From assembly GCA_965243775.1 (NCBI GenBank), contig CBDEWF010000162.1:174093-238092 (forward strand): a DNA stretch of 64,000 nt, given 5' to 3'. Position 1 is the first letter of the stretch. The number at the start of each line of letters is the position of its first letter. Under the pieces are notes generated by a model that did not search any database, had not been told where the DNA came from, and saw only the letters and a list, made by a program, of their open reading frames with translations. A program made the translations under genes and the position numbers. Below, piece by piece: positions 15,634-23,964 of this stretch. The DNA comes from Sansalvadorimonas sp965243775. GTDB lineage: Bacteria; Pseudomonadota; Gammaproteobacteria; Pseudomonadales; Endozoicomonadaceae.

Positions 15634-16974
15634 TCAGGGCAGGTCGTCAAATACCTCTTCTCCTTCCGGGATATCAGGGTTGTCTTCATCCTGTACATGG
15701 TCGGACTCCTGGTAGGACCTGTCTCCTCTTTCTCGTATAGTCATAAGAGGAAAACTGGGTTGAGAAGGATAACTCTCGTTTATAATCATAACCGGGTCTG
15801 ATGCACTTCCATCGTCCATATCATCAAAGACAATAGGTTTTGATTCAGGTTTTTTAAAGAGTAAGGCATATTGAAGCCCTAGACCTTCTATACCTTTCTT
15901 TAACTTTTCATAGCTAAGTTTTTTTTGGGATGGATTCCAGAAGGAGGACAGCTGTAGTTCGTAGTTATCATCTCCAAGGTGAACCAGGTACAATCTATCA
16001 AAATAGATATCATAATGCTTGATATAGAAAGAGCTCTGTTTGTCGAAAAGGTTGGGTCGGTCATTGCGAAGACTGCAAAAAAGCAAATCTGTACGATAAT
16101 CATTGACAAAAGTTAAAAAACAACTCCACTCATTTTCTCTATTGTTGATATCATTAGCAGCAAAGTACAGATAGTGTCGCTTATACGGTGGTTTTCTACT
16201 TGTTACTGTCAGGGCAATACCTGCATTATCCAAAGCCTCCCTTGACAATTCTAAGATACCAAAGTAATCTCTCAGTTGATTATGGAAAGATAAATGTTCA
16301 ATTTCATATCCCTTCTGTGAAAAGCGAGTTTCTAACCACTGCATAAGAAAATTCTTTTGGTTTTCTAGAAAACTTGTGGTCGGTGTATCTTTTATTTGGC
16401 TAAAGGGGTATGGACAGGTGGGATCTTTTCCACCTTGTGCAAGAGCCTTCATCTGTTTCAGAGACTCATCCCACATACATTTTTGGTTTGAACAGCTTAT
16501 AGGGCTGCTTTCCTGTGCTTCATAAATATCTTTAAAATCCGCCGTAATACTTTTGTTGAAAGATGTACGACATTCCGGACAACCCTCATTATCCGAAATA
16601 TTACCAAGACAGTTTTTGCAATAGTAATGATGACATGGTAATCGACTAATGGGAGACAGATCCTTAAGATCGGAATGGCAAATTGCGCATATAGCAGTAT
16701 CAAGATTTTGATCGATTTGATGGGATAGGCCGAGATCATGTCCTAGATATGACATCGGCCAGGTGATTTTTTTAACCTGTACGGAATGATCTTCGTTAAG
16801 AACTTCCCCACACTCAGCAGTTTCGTCAACTTCCTCATGGGACAAAGTGTTAAGCATCTCTTGCGCTGCTTTTTTTTTCGGTTTGCTTCCAAAACTGGAA
16901 GTAGTGGCTGTAGAGAGAGCCAGAACAACAAAATAAATCAGCCATACAAGCGTGCTACGGCCTGAGTTGCTCAT
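15634..16974 (-). CDS. Secreted RING-finger protein, candidate E3 ubiquitin ligase effector
   Basis: The 446-residue product starts with a hydrophobic segment (VWLIYFVVLALSTATTSS) that looks like a signal peptide or membrane anchor. A C3HC4 RING finger follows: Cys96, Cys99, Cys114, His116, Cys119, Cys122, Cys132 and Cys135, with spacing C-x2-C-x14-C-x-H-x2-C-x2-C-x9-C-x2-C and the text CHHYYCKNC in the middle. A second Cys cluster (SCSNQKC) follows at about residue 160. RING domains recruit ubiquitin-charged E2 enzymes, which bacteria lack, so a host-directed role is likely. The rest (residues 180-446) is unrecognised and ends in an acidic tail. GGGGG lies five bases before the ATG. An IS66 relic abuts the promoter. 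Confidence 0.75.
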   Translation of the reverse strand: MSNSGRSTLVWLIYFVVLALSTATTSSFGSKPKKKAAQEMLNTLSHEEVDETAECGEVLNEDHSVQVKKITWPMSYLGHDLGLSHQIDQNLDTAICAICHSDLKDLSPISRLPCHHYYCKNCLGNISDNEGCPECRTSFNKSITADFKDIYEAQESSPISCSNQKCMWDESLKQMKALAQGGKDPTCPYPFSQIKDTPTTSFLENQKNFLMQWLETRFSQKGYEIEHLSFHNQLRDYFGILELSREALDNAGIALTVTSRKPPYKRHYLYFAANDINNRENEWSCFLTFVNDYRTDLLFCSLRNDRPNLFDKQSSFYIKHYDIYFDRLYLVHLGDDNYELQLSSFWNPSQKKLSYEKLKKGIEGLGLQYALLFKKPESKPIVFDDMDDGSASDPVMIINESYPSQPSFPLMTIRERGDRSYQESDHVQDEDNPDIPEGEEVFDDLP

Positions 16975-16984
16975 GGGAGCCCCC

Positions 16985-17301
16985 TTTTGCCAAAAAAGAG
17001 AATGATTATAGAAGTATTGTTATCAAATCGCCTTGCCAATGAAGCCGAGATCAGTGTTCCTTGCCATCAGCGCAAAAAGGCCGGACGTAAACCACTGCCT
17101 GCACACCTGCCCCTCATCCGTGAAGAGCATGATCTTCCGGAAGACGAGAAGGTCTGTTCCTGTTGTGGCAGCCAGAACCTGCACTGGATAGGCGAGGAGG
17201 TGAGTGAACAGCTGGATTTTACCCAGCTACCTTTAGCGGAAACCGCTGAAGATATTGAACGGCTGTTGCCATGGAATCTGCAGCCCATGGAATCAGGGTG
17301 A
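16985..17301 (+). pseudogene. IS66-family transposase relic with internal deletion
   Basis: The reading RKKAGRKPLPAHLP, HDLPEDEKVCSCCG and GEEVSEQLDF is the N-terminal zinc-finger region of IS66 TnpC. It passes directly into AEDIERLLPWNL, the usual C-terminal end of the same protein. More than 300 central residues, including the DDE domain, are missing. The fragment begins without a proper start (TTG at 16987) and no inverted repeats are visible. It lies between the RING gene and the TPR-like gene and overlaps the latter's stop by nine bases. Confidence 0.8.
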
Positions 17302-18351
17302 AAACAAGGCAGTCTCAGATCTTAAGCCCTGCTCCTTCTTCAACCGGGATAATAGTTCCCTCTCCTTTTGCCGCCAGGGCTGACCTTTCTCTAATGCCTG
17401 TCGGTTAGGCTCAAGTTCATAGGCCCTATTAAAAAGATAATCAGCAATAACCTGGAATTCTTGCCGCTCTTGTTGTTCGATACACAAATTTTCCAGCACG
17501 ATTTTCGGGCAGAGTGACAATAGACGGAAGCAGTGAGCCAGTTGGCTGATACAAGATGCGCTTGTGTACCCGCTGTTCTCGACTGCAAGAGATGCATAAT
17601 CCATGATTTTCCTGAAAAGGGCTGAAGGAATGGAAGATATATTTTCAGTCTCCAACACTTCCCGGAAGTGGCGAATACTCAAACAAAGCTGTGGTTCGCC
17701 CCCCCCAAACTGCTGTTTTTCGAGCTGCAATTCATCAAATTCCCTCCACATTCCCATATCCAGATAAATACTGGCTAAGGTCAGTTCGATCTCCTTGTCA
17801 TCACAGGGTGTGTTGTTCCGGCCAGCCGCCCGGTGCGCAGCCGGGTAAAGATGGCCAGGGCCTGTGACAGGTTGTCCGCACTCCCCGATAGTCTGGAGTA
17901 GCATGCCCAGAGCCAGTTCGATCTCCTTGTCATCACAGGGTGTGTTGTCCCGGCCCGCCTGGGTGCGCAGCCCGGTAAAGATGGCCCGGGCCTGTGTCAG
18001 GTTGTCCATGCCCCCGATGGCCTGGAGTAGCCTGCCCAGAGCCAATCCGTTTGTCCTTTTGTCCCTTGGGGATGGTGAATAATTTCGATACAGATTCTGG
18101 AAGATTGATAAAGCTTCAGCTGAGCGACTTTCACACTGTAAAGCCCTGCCTTTTGCCATCATTATCCCTTTATTATTTTGCAAATTTTTTGGAAGGGAGT
18201 CGATGTACCTAATGCACCCTTTTGTGTCCTTGAGAAGGAATAAAGCCCTGGCCTTTAATTGCGCAACCCGGGCATGCTGGGATGGGTTGCCATGGTATTT
18301 TGATATTAGATTTTCAGCTTCGCGTAATGCCCTTTCAGGGGCGGTTTTCAA
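17293..18351 (-). CDS. TPR-like repeat protein, start uncertain, possibly frameshifted
   Basis: The helical-repeat protein begins at a TTG (18351), but the same frame stays open and looks coding up to a stop at 18541-18543, without any ATG. An ATG start exists only in another frame (about 18556), so the original start was probably lost by a frameshift. Two 43-residue units (LALGRLLQAIGGMDN and LALGMLLQTIGECGQ, both ending NTPCDDKEIE) are nearly identical at DNA level and resemble tetratricopeptide repeats. The second unit carries a +1 and a +2 change that cancel, so its middle is read out of frame. TPR proteins bind partners; the partner here is unknown. It may be a decaying member of a repeat family. 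Confidence 0.55.
   Translation of the reverse strand: MKTAPERALREAENLISKYHGNPSQHARVAQLKARALFLLKDTKGCIRYIDSLPKNLQNNKGIMMAKGRALQCESRSAEALSIFQNLYRNYSPSPRDKRTNGLALGRLLQAIGGMDNLTQARAIFTGLRTQAGRDNTPCDDKEIELALGMLLQTIGECGQPVTGPGHLYPAAHRAAGRNNTPCDDKEIELTLASIYLDMGMWREFDELQLEKQQFGGGEPQLCLSIRHFREVLETENISSIPSALFRKIMDYASLAVENSGYTSASCISQLAHCFRLLSLCPKIVLENLCIEQQERQEFQVIADYLFNRAYELEPNRQALEKGQPWRQKERELLSRLKKEQGLRSETALFSP
17782..18042. repeat. Two direct repeats of 129/132 bp in the TPR-like gene
   Basis: The marker CAGTTCGATCTCCTTGTC occurs at 17782 and again at 17914, 132 bases apart. The next unit boundary is 129 bases further. The 3-base difference comes from two insertions in the left unit that leave the outer frame intact. 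Confidence 0.8.
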
Positions 18352-18719
18352 ATAACCAAAAGCAGTATCTATATCTCCATGGATATGGGAGTGAGCTGGG
18401 TAATGCCTGGTCTGAAATTGACCAAGTTGAATATGCCTTGGTCTGCTGCCCCCCTTGCATAGGGCGAATAAGGTGTATATCTCCGTGAGTTTCCTTGCCT
18501 CCTGGGATGGTCTGACGAGCTTTGGTATCGACCTGCTCTTTCATAGCTGCCATCACTGCGCGGTAAGTCCATACGGTGAATAAACCCCCAACGAATTATT
18601 ATGTGTAATGCCTCTTATGGATTATGAGGGAGGGATTTCATTCAGTATTTGTTCGGATGACTGTCAGAGTTGTCTGAATTTCAAGATGAGTATTAGCGCT
18701 TTCCGGTACTAGATAATTG
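18352..18719. other. Upstream part of the TPR-like gene and intergenic sequence
   Basis: Positions 18352-18540 probably encode the lost N-terminus of the TPR-like protein on the reverse strand (readable pieces include LVRPSQEARKLTEIYTLF and PAHSHIHGDID). Between 18560 and 18719 I see no gene; this part should hold its promoter. Confidence 0.45.
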
Positions 18720-20462
18720 TCAGATAATCTCAGGAAAGTCTCCTTTCACAACCAGAATATCTTCCATAATCAGGTACTGAAGATCAGATCCAAAGAACAT
18801 ATTCAGAGCATCAGCAGGTGTGCAGACAATGGGTTCTCCACGCCTGTTGAGGGATGTATTCAGCACCACTCCGTTGCCGGTCAGCTTTTCCATCTCTTCC
18901 AACAGGGCGTAGTAACGGTCGTTTAATCCAGGCTTTAAAGCCTGGGCCCTGGAAGTTCCATCTTCATGAACCACTTCGGGGACTCGCTCTTTCCACTCCT
19001 CGTTCACCTCAAAAGTGAAAGTCATAAAGGGAGCAGGGTGGTCGATTTTGAACATCTCTCTGGATGTTCGCTCCAGCATGCTGGGACAGAAAGGACGCCA
19101 GCGTTCACGGAATTTAATCTGCTCATTAATGCGGTCAGCTATACCCTGAAAACCAGGACAGCCCACGATACTGCGTCCACCCAGCGCCCTGGGGCCAAAC
19201 TCCATTCGCCCCTGGAACCAGGCAACCGGATTACCATTATGCACAATCCTGGCAATACTCTGGGGAACATTTGAGATCTGCTTGAATCTGGGTTTGTCGG
19301 AATGCTTCTTACAGGCTTCTATGACCTGTTCGTTGGTGAAGGATGGACCAAGGTAGACATGTTCCATCTTTTCAACTTTTTGGCCACGCATCTCGGAAAC
19401 ATAAGATGCAGCACCGATAGCAGTACCGGCATCACTGGCAGCCGGTTGAACAAACAGCTCTTTGACTTCCGGGCGGGCAATAATCTTCTGGTTCAGCTTG
19501 ACGTTTAAGGCACCGCCGCCGGCGAAAGCAATAAGCCCAGTCTCTTTGATAATATCCCCAAGATAGTGATCCATCAGGCTCAGTACCACTTTCTCATACA
19601 GAGCCTGCATGGATGCCGCATAGTGTATATAGGGGTCGTCAGCCACATCTCCTTTTCGACGGGGGCCAAGCCATTTGATCAACTCCGGGGAGAAGTAGTA
19701 GCCCTTACCATCCTCCTTATATCGGCGCAGCCCGATAACGTTGGCAAGTTTCGTGTTAATGCGGAAACCTTTGCCGTCAAAATCTACAAGACGGCTTAAG
19801 TCGTATTTGTCAGGATCACCATAGGGAGCCATGCCCATAACCTTGTACTCACCGTCCAGCATATCGAAGCCGAGGTATTCTGTAATGGCTCCGTACAGGC
19901 CGCCCAGTGAATCAGGATCGTAAAACTCTTTGATCTTGTGAATTTGTCCATTTTCACCATAACCAAAGAATGTGGTGGCATATTCCCCTTTGCCATCTAC
20001 GCCCATAATGGCAGTTTTCTCTTTGAAGCCACTCAGATGATAGGCGCTTGAAGCATGGGCCAGGTGATGCTCGACCGGTTCAAACTCATACTGACTTTCA
20101 TTAAAGCCAAGCTCTTCAAGCATGGCTTTTATACGGCCAGCATAGCGACGATAACGACGGTTGCCGTTTAGCAGGGCATCAAGAGATCGATCAGGGGCAT
20201 ACCAGTAACGTCTGGCATAGTGCCAGCGAGCTGGCGACGAGAGGCTGATCGGGGCCATGGGAATGGCAACAATATTAACATCGGAAGGTTTGATTCCTGC
20301 CCGCTCAAGTACAAATCTGGTAGCTTCCCGGGGCATTTTTCCCTTGGCGTGTTTATCGCGGATTAACCGTTCTTCCTCAACGGCAGCAACCAGTTTGCCA
20401 TCAATATAGAGCGCAGCTGAAGGATCGTGGCTTATGGCTCCAGACAGACCAAGTATTATCAT
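18720..20462 (-). CDS. Carbamoyltransferase, NodU/CmcH family, LPS-core linked
   Basis: The 580-residue product begins MIILGLSGAISHDPSAAL. The N-terminal ASKHA-type domain includes VEHHLAHASSAYHLSGF (the histidines bind metal and carbamoyl phosphate) and MGVDGKGEYAT. The C-terminal domain includes FQGRMEFGPRALGGRSI and RERWRPFCPSML. The family transfers a carbamoyl group to a hydroxyl. In Pseudomonas aeruginosa the gene at this place (PA5005, followed by kinase genes, waaP and waaG) carbamoylates a heptose of the LPS inner core. The same order here suggests the same job in the cytoplasm before LPS export. The gene is transcribed with the LPS genes, but a 3.4-kb insertion separates it from the next core gene. 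Confidence 0.9.
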   Translation of the reverse strand: MIILGLSGAISHDPSAALYIDGKLVAAVEEERLIRDKHAKGKMPREATRFVLERAGIKPSDVNIVAIPMAPISLSSPARWHYARRYWYAPDRSLDALLNGNRRYRRYAGRIKAMLEELGFNESQYEFEPVEHHLAHASSAYHLSGFKEKTAIMGVDGKGEYATTFFGYGENGQIHKIKEFYDPDSLGGLYGAITEYLGFDMLDGEYKVMGMAPYGDPDKYDLSRLVDFDGKGFRINTKLANVIGLRRYKEDGKGYYFSPELIKWLGPRRKGDVADDPYIHYAASMQALYEKVVLSLMDHYLGDIIKETGLIAFAGGGALNVKLNQKIIARPEVKELFVQPAASDAGTAIGAASYVSEMRGQKVEKMEHVYLGPSFTNEQVIEACKKHSDKPRFKQISNVPQSIARIVHNGNPVAWFQGRMEFGPRALGGRSIVGCPGFQGIADRINEQIKFRERWRPFCPSMLERTSREMFKIDHPAPFMTFTFEVNEEWKERVPEVVHEDGTSRAQALKPGLNDRYYALLEEMEKLTGNGVVLNTSLNRRGEPIVCTPADALNMFFGSDLQYLIMEDILVVKGDFPEII

Positions 20463-20572
20463 GGCACAACATTCTCGCTTGATTCACGCTTGTTATTAAC
20501 CATGTAAATCCTGCTTCAGATCAGCGCAGGGCTACCTCGTTCATGGCTGTTTGTATGGTTAGCTCAAGGCTT

Positions 20573-20776
20573 TATTTTATTATTAGCTCAGGGCTGTATA
20601 TACGGCTCTAAGAGCTTTTGTACTTCCAGGTGTCCTTCCCAGTTTCGACTGAAACGCCTCCTGTCGACTTCACCCGCCTACCGAAACCTGGCAGAGTTTT
20701 TGTAAGACTTCATTGCGTCAATGTCAATCAGCATGGGCTGGTTGTCAACCAAAAGTATATTAGTGGTATTCATTGG
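20573..20776 (-). pseudogene. Decayed copy of the 3' end of the neighbouring kinase gene
   Basis: About 200 bp match the last 60 codons of the kinase gene at 23965-25395 (compare 23955-24150). Readable residues include NILLVDNQPMLIDIDAMKSY, then RFR followed by a TAG. Several point changes and the in-frame stop show that it is not translated. It lies in the same orientation as the intact gene, and the large gene at 21010-23802 lies between the two copies. Confidence 0.85.
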
Positions 20777-20824
20777 TACTTGGCTACATAAAATCGTATA
20801 TTTCTGAATCAATCTCAAGGTTCC

Positions 20825-20991
20825 TTAGAGCCTGTTCATGATCTTTCGTGGATAGCGAAAATGTCGAGAAAGGCTTCTGTTTCTTTGATTTTTCGAGGCG
20901 CATAGTGGTTCTATGTAACGAGGAAAAGCGAAGAAACAGGAGTTTTTATTCGGCATTTGCAGCCCTTGAGAAGATTATGAACAGGCTCTAA
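20825..20991. mobile_element. MITE-like element with 21-bp terminal inverted repeats
   Basis: The ends TTAGAGCCTGTTCAT-GATCTT (20825-20845) and the complementary sequence at 20971-20991 differ at one base. The 167-bp element has no coding capacity. A related, shorter copy lies at 63919-63982 and shares 24 identical bases at its left end. Half ends (AACAGGCTCTTA) appear near 45730 and 51783. It probably moves with a transposase encoded elsewhere. Confidence 0.75.
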
Positions 20992-21009
20992 GTCGTGCTG
21001 GAGCGTTGG

Positions 21010-23802
21010 TTACATTTCTTTCCTGTTGCCGCTAGCTTCAACTCTGGCTCTGATTGAAGACAGTAACTGATTAATAGCGTCAATGGTAGCCACACAGGGA
21101 TCTTTATCTTTGAACCACTTTTGCCGCATCCATTCTGCATGGTAGTGGTAGATTGCCGCTAGCATATAAGCTTTCAGTTCGCTTTCCTGTTCACTAGTAA
21201 CATAGTTTATTAACTGTTCAAATTGTGGATGATCAGGGCCAGGTACTGGCTCATTGCATTTATTGACAAGATAATAATTGAAAAACTCAATAACACTCTT
21301 CATGCTGCTGTTTATGTCCGCAGGGCAGTGGTCAGATACGGCTAACGCCTTATTATATAATGTATTTCTGTCAACATCAGTTTTGCTGAGATGAATACTG
21401 CAATAACATTCAAGGTGATCTATAAGGATCATCCGAAGTTTTTCTTTTTCCTCTGTGGGCATTGTTTTTAAGTCAGCCGATAGCAATTCTAGCTTTGCCT
21501 GAATTCGCGCATATGATTCTCTGAGGTGTTTCTCCAACTGGTCTCGACTGCATTGTGGATTTATATTATGGGGTTTCAGAGTCAGTTTTTCTTCTCTATG
21601 GCACTCTTCTTTATAATGTCCTTTTGAATAGTACTTTGAAGGTGGCTGTTCTTCAGGGGTAAAAAGGCTATAACGCATATTGGAGTACAAATTCAGTTCG
21701 TGAATATCCGCATGTTGCAGTGATGGTTTTTCCGGTAACTTAAGCCAACCTTGGGAGTTTAATTCTCCAATGTTGCCTATTGAAAACTGTCGTTGATGCT
21801 CTTCCTGCCCCTCAGTTGTGGTTATTAAATTGGGGTAGTGGGCTTTGATAAAGCAGAAATCCCACAGGCATTCAGGGTACCAGCGTAATAGGTCTCGTAT
21901 GCTCTGAAGCCCTCCTGAATACCGCCTGAAGTCATGAGTGAGACTTTGCGTTGAAAAAATGTCAATACTTTCAGGGGGCTGATTACGGAACAGCATGACA
22001 AGACGGTTTGCCGGGTGGTCATGTTCTGTGTTACCCGTTGCCCATAGGCATAGACCACGATTGTCTTTGTTGATCCTAATAGCCATAAGGCGAGAGTTAC
22101 GAATAAAACGCTTAATTCCCAGCTTAAACATCCGCGCCTGAAATAAACGTTGCTCGCCAGGTTCCTGCATGTGAGTAATAAGGTAAGATACCACCGAATC
22201 TGATGGTATGCGTGGATCTGACTTAAGGCAATCCAATGGTCCGTAAAAGCCGTAGAGTCGTTTTATATTCTTTTTATGCCCATCCCAACTGGGAGACACC
22301 TGACTCTGGCAATACTCAGGCAATTTACGAGCAGTTTGCCAATCCTGCTTCGCTTTCTTCCAGAGAGCATAGACTTCAGCCTTCGAGGCCTCATCGTAAC
22401 TTTTCCAGTGGTCTTTTTCTGCCAGTGTTTTTACTTTATCAATTGTCGCAAGGGCTTCCTCAAAGTCGTTTCCTAAAATGAGCATCTGATATCTGGTTTC
22501 CAGAAGGGCAATAGAATTAATATTCAGAGAAATTTCTCTGGCATATTGGCCTAACAGATCGTAACGCTCGATCTTCTTTACTGCGATAAGCCGTATATAA
22601 CAGATCCTTATCAAGTCTGATGAGCTCAGCCACGAAGAGTATTGCACCAGATTTGCACAAATATCCAAAGCTGTACTGGGGGGGGCGATTTGGGCACGAT
22701 CCATCTCTACCACAAAAGGATGCTTTATATTGTACAGCTCGCCAGCAATTAGGCCTGTTAATAGGCGAACTCTGAACCCTTGATTATCAGGAACAATATA
22801 AAAAGAGTCGAACAACATATGCAGCTCTCGCTCAATTTCTTGAAAGCATTCATCCTTACTTCTCTTTTTTTGCTTGGACACTGTAAAAAGGAAAGAAATA
22901 AAATTTGAAAATAAGCCATAATCATTCTTTATAGTTTTTATGTAATTAACAGCGAGATCCTTTTTGACGTCCTCCCTGAAATGCAATTGCCAGCCACTCA
23001 ATATTTTCATTTTTTCAGTGAACTGTTCTTTAGTGATTTCGCCACCTTTTTGATACACCATAGATAGAGTTATATTGACCTCCTTCCGAAGCTCTTTTCC
23101 CGGATTTAGCTCTGAAAAGCACTGTTCCTCAATTGTGTATACAGCTTCTTGCTGTTCTTTATTGAAAACATGGTAACCAACTTCCAGCATCAGTTGATCA
23201 ATCTTTTGCTTGGTCTCATAAGGATTTTTTTTTGCATGAGTTTTTAATGTATCCAGTTGACGACCATAGTCCATTATCTCCACCGTTTTAGAAGGTTCTT
23301 TCCTTTCTCTGGAAGCCAGATAACTAAACCAGCTTTTGGTAAACGCCTCTTGCCCTTGATCCATAACCACATTATGGAGGGGAATCATTTTTTTTGCGGT
23401 AGATGGCGATGGGCTGGTTAAAGAACTCGTTAAAGAGCGACCAGAGTTATCATATGTACTTTTCTTTTTTGGCGGGGGGCTACTTGGTTGTTCTGAAGAT
23501 GGAGGGGGCCTCTTGGTTGCCCTTTTCATAGATAAACCTGATAAAGTCACACTCAATGATGGGGCAACATCGACTGAAGCTACAGCATATTCCTGATTAC
23601 TCCTGCTACGTTGTTGTACAGACCTACTGTCATGGGATGCTTGGTGAGAGCGAAAAGTTTCTTTTTCAGTATGTCCAGACACTTCTCTGTAGGGATGTCG
23701 GTTTTTATCATCCCGCTTGCGCGATCTCTGAGCACTGTCATAACGGGGATTAGTTTGATGTCTCTGGCTGGGTTTTCTTCCAGGGCTGCGGTTGCCATGC
23801 AT
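21010..23802 (-). CDS. Large protein of unknown function with basic, disordered N-terminus
   Basis: About 930 residues from the ATG at 23802; the frame is open to 23937 and could start earlier. The first 170 residues are rich in Arg, Lys, Ser, Pro and His (SPGRKPSQRHQTNPR, KRATKRPPPSS, PPPKKKST) and look disordered with nuclear-localisation-like clusters. The rest is mixed, largely helical, and matches no family I recognise. There is no signal peptide or membrane segment. The architecture (basic disordered N-terminus, long globular remainder) resembles the SET protein at 7718-10516. It is flanked by the intact and the decayed 3' ends of the kinase gene, so it looks like an inserted gene. A secreted host-directed protein is a reasonable guess only. 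Confidence 0.6.
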   Translation of the reverse strand: MHGNRSPGRKPSQRHQTNPRYDSAQRSRKRDDKNRHPYREVSGHTEKETFRSHQASHDSRSVQQRSRSNQEYAVASVDVAPSLSVTLSGLSMKRATKRPPPSSEQPSSPPPKKKSTYDNSGRSLTSSLTSPSPSTAKKMIPLHNVVMDQGQEAFTKSWFSYLASRERKEPSKTVEIMDYGRQLDTLKTHAKKNPYETKQKIDQLMLEVGYHVFNKEQQEAVYTIEEQCFSELNPGKELRKEVNITLSMVYQKGGEITKEQFTEKMKILSGWQLHFREDVKKDLAVNYIKTIKNDYGLFSNFISFLFTVSKQKKRSKDECFQEIERELHMLFDSFYIVPDNQGFRVRLLTGLIAGELYNIKHPFVVEMDRAQIAPPSTALDICANLVQYSSWLSSSDLIRICYIRLIAVKKIERYDLLGQYAREISLNINSIALLETRYQMLILGNDFEEALATIDKVKTLAEKDHWKSYDEASKAEVYALWKKAKQDWQTARKLPEYCQSQVSPSWDGHKKNIKRLYGFYGPLDCLKSDPRIPSDSVVSYLITHMQEPGEQRLFQARMFKLGIKRFIRNSRLMAIRINKDNRGLCLWATGNTEHDHPANRLVMLFRNQPPESIDIFSTQSLTHDFRRYSGGLQSIRDLLRWYPECLWDFCFIKAHYPNLITTTEGQEEHQRQFSIGNIGELNSQGWLKLPEKPSLQHADIHELNLYSNMRYSLFTPEEQPPSKYYSKGHYKEECHREEKLTLKPHNINPQCSRDQLEKHLRESYARIQAKLELLSADLKTMPTEEKEKLRMILIDHLECYCSIHLSKTDVDRNTLYNKALAVSDHCPADINSSMKSVIEFFNYYLVNKCNEPVPGPDHPQFEQLINYVTSEQESELKAYMLAAIYHYHAEWMRQKWFKDKDPCVATIDAINQLLSSIRARVEASGNRKEM

Positions 23803-23964
23803 GATTGCATCTCGTCGAATTACCTTTAGTAATACGATAGACAGTCTTTCACCCAAAACAGTGCAGTCAGAACTGCAAGAATATCTAACGAAATGATTAG
23901 AGAAACTCTCAGTAAACACCGAGAGTTCTTGTATCATAGTGCTATTTTTATTGTTTTTATTAGC

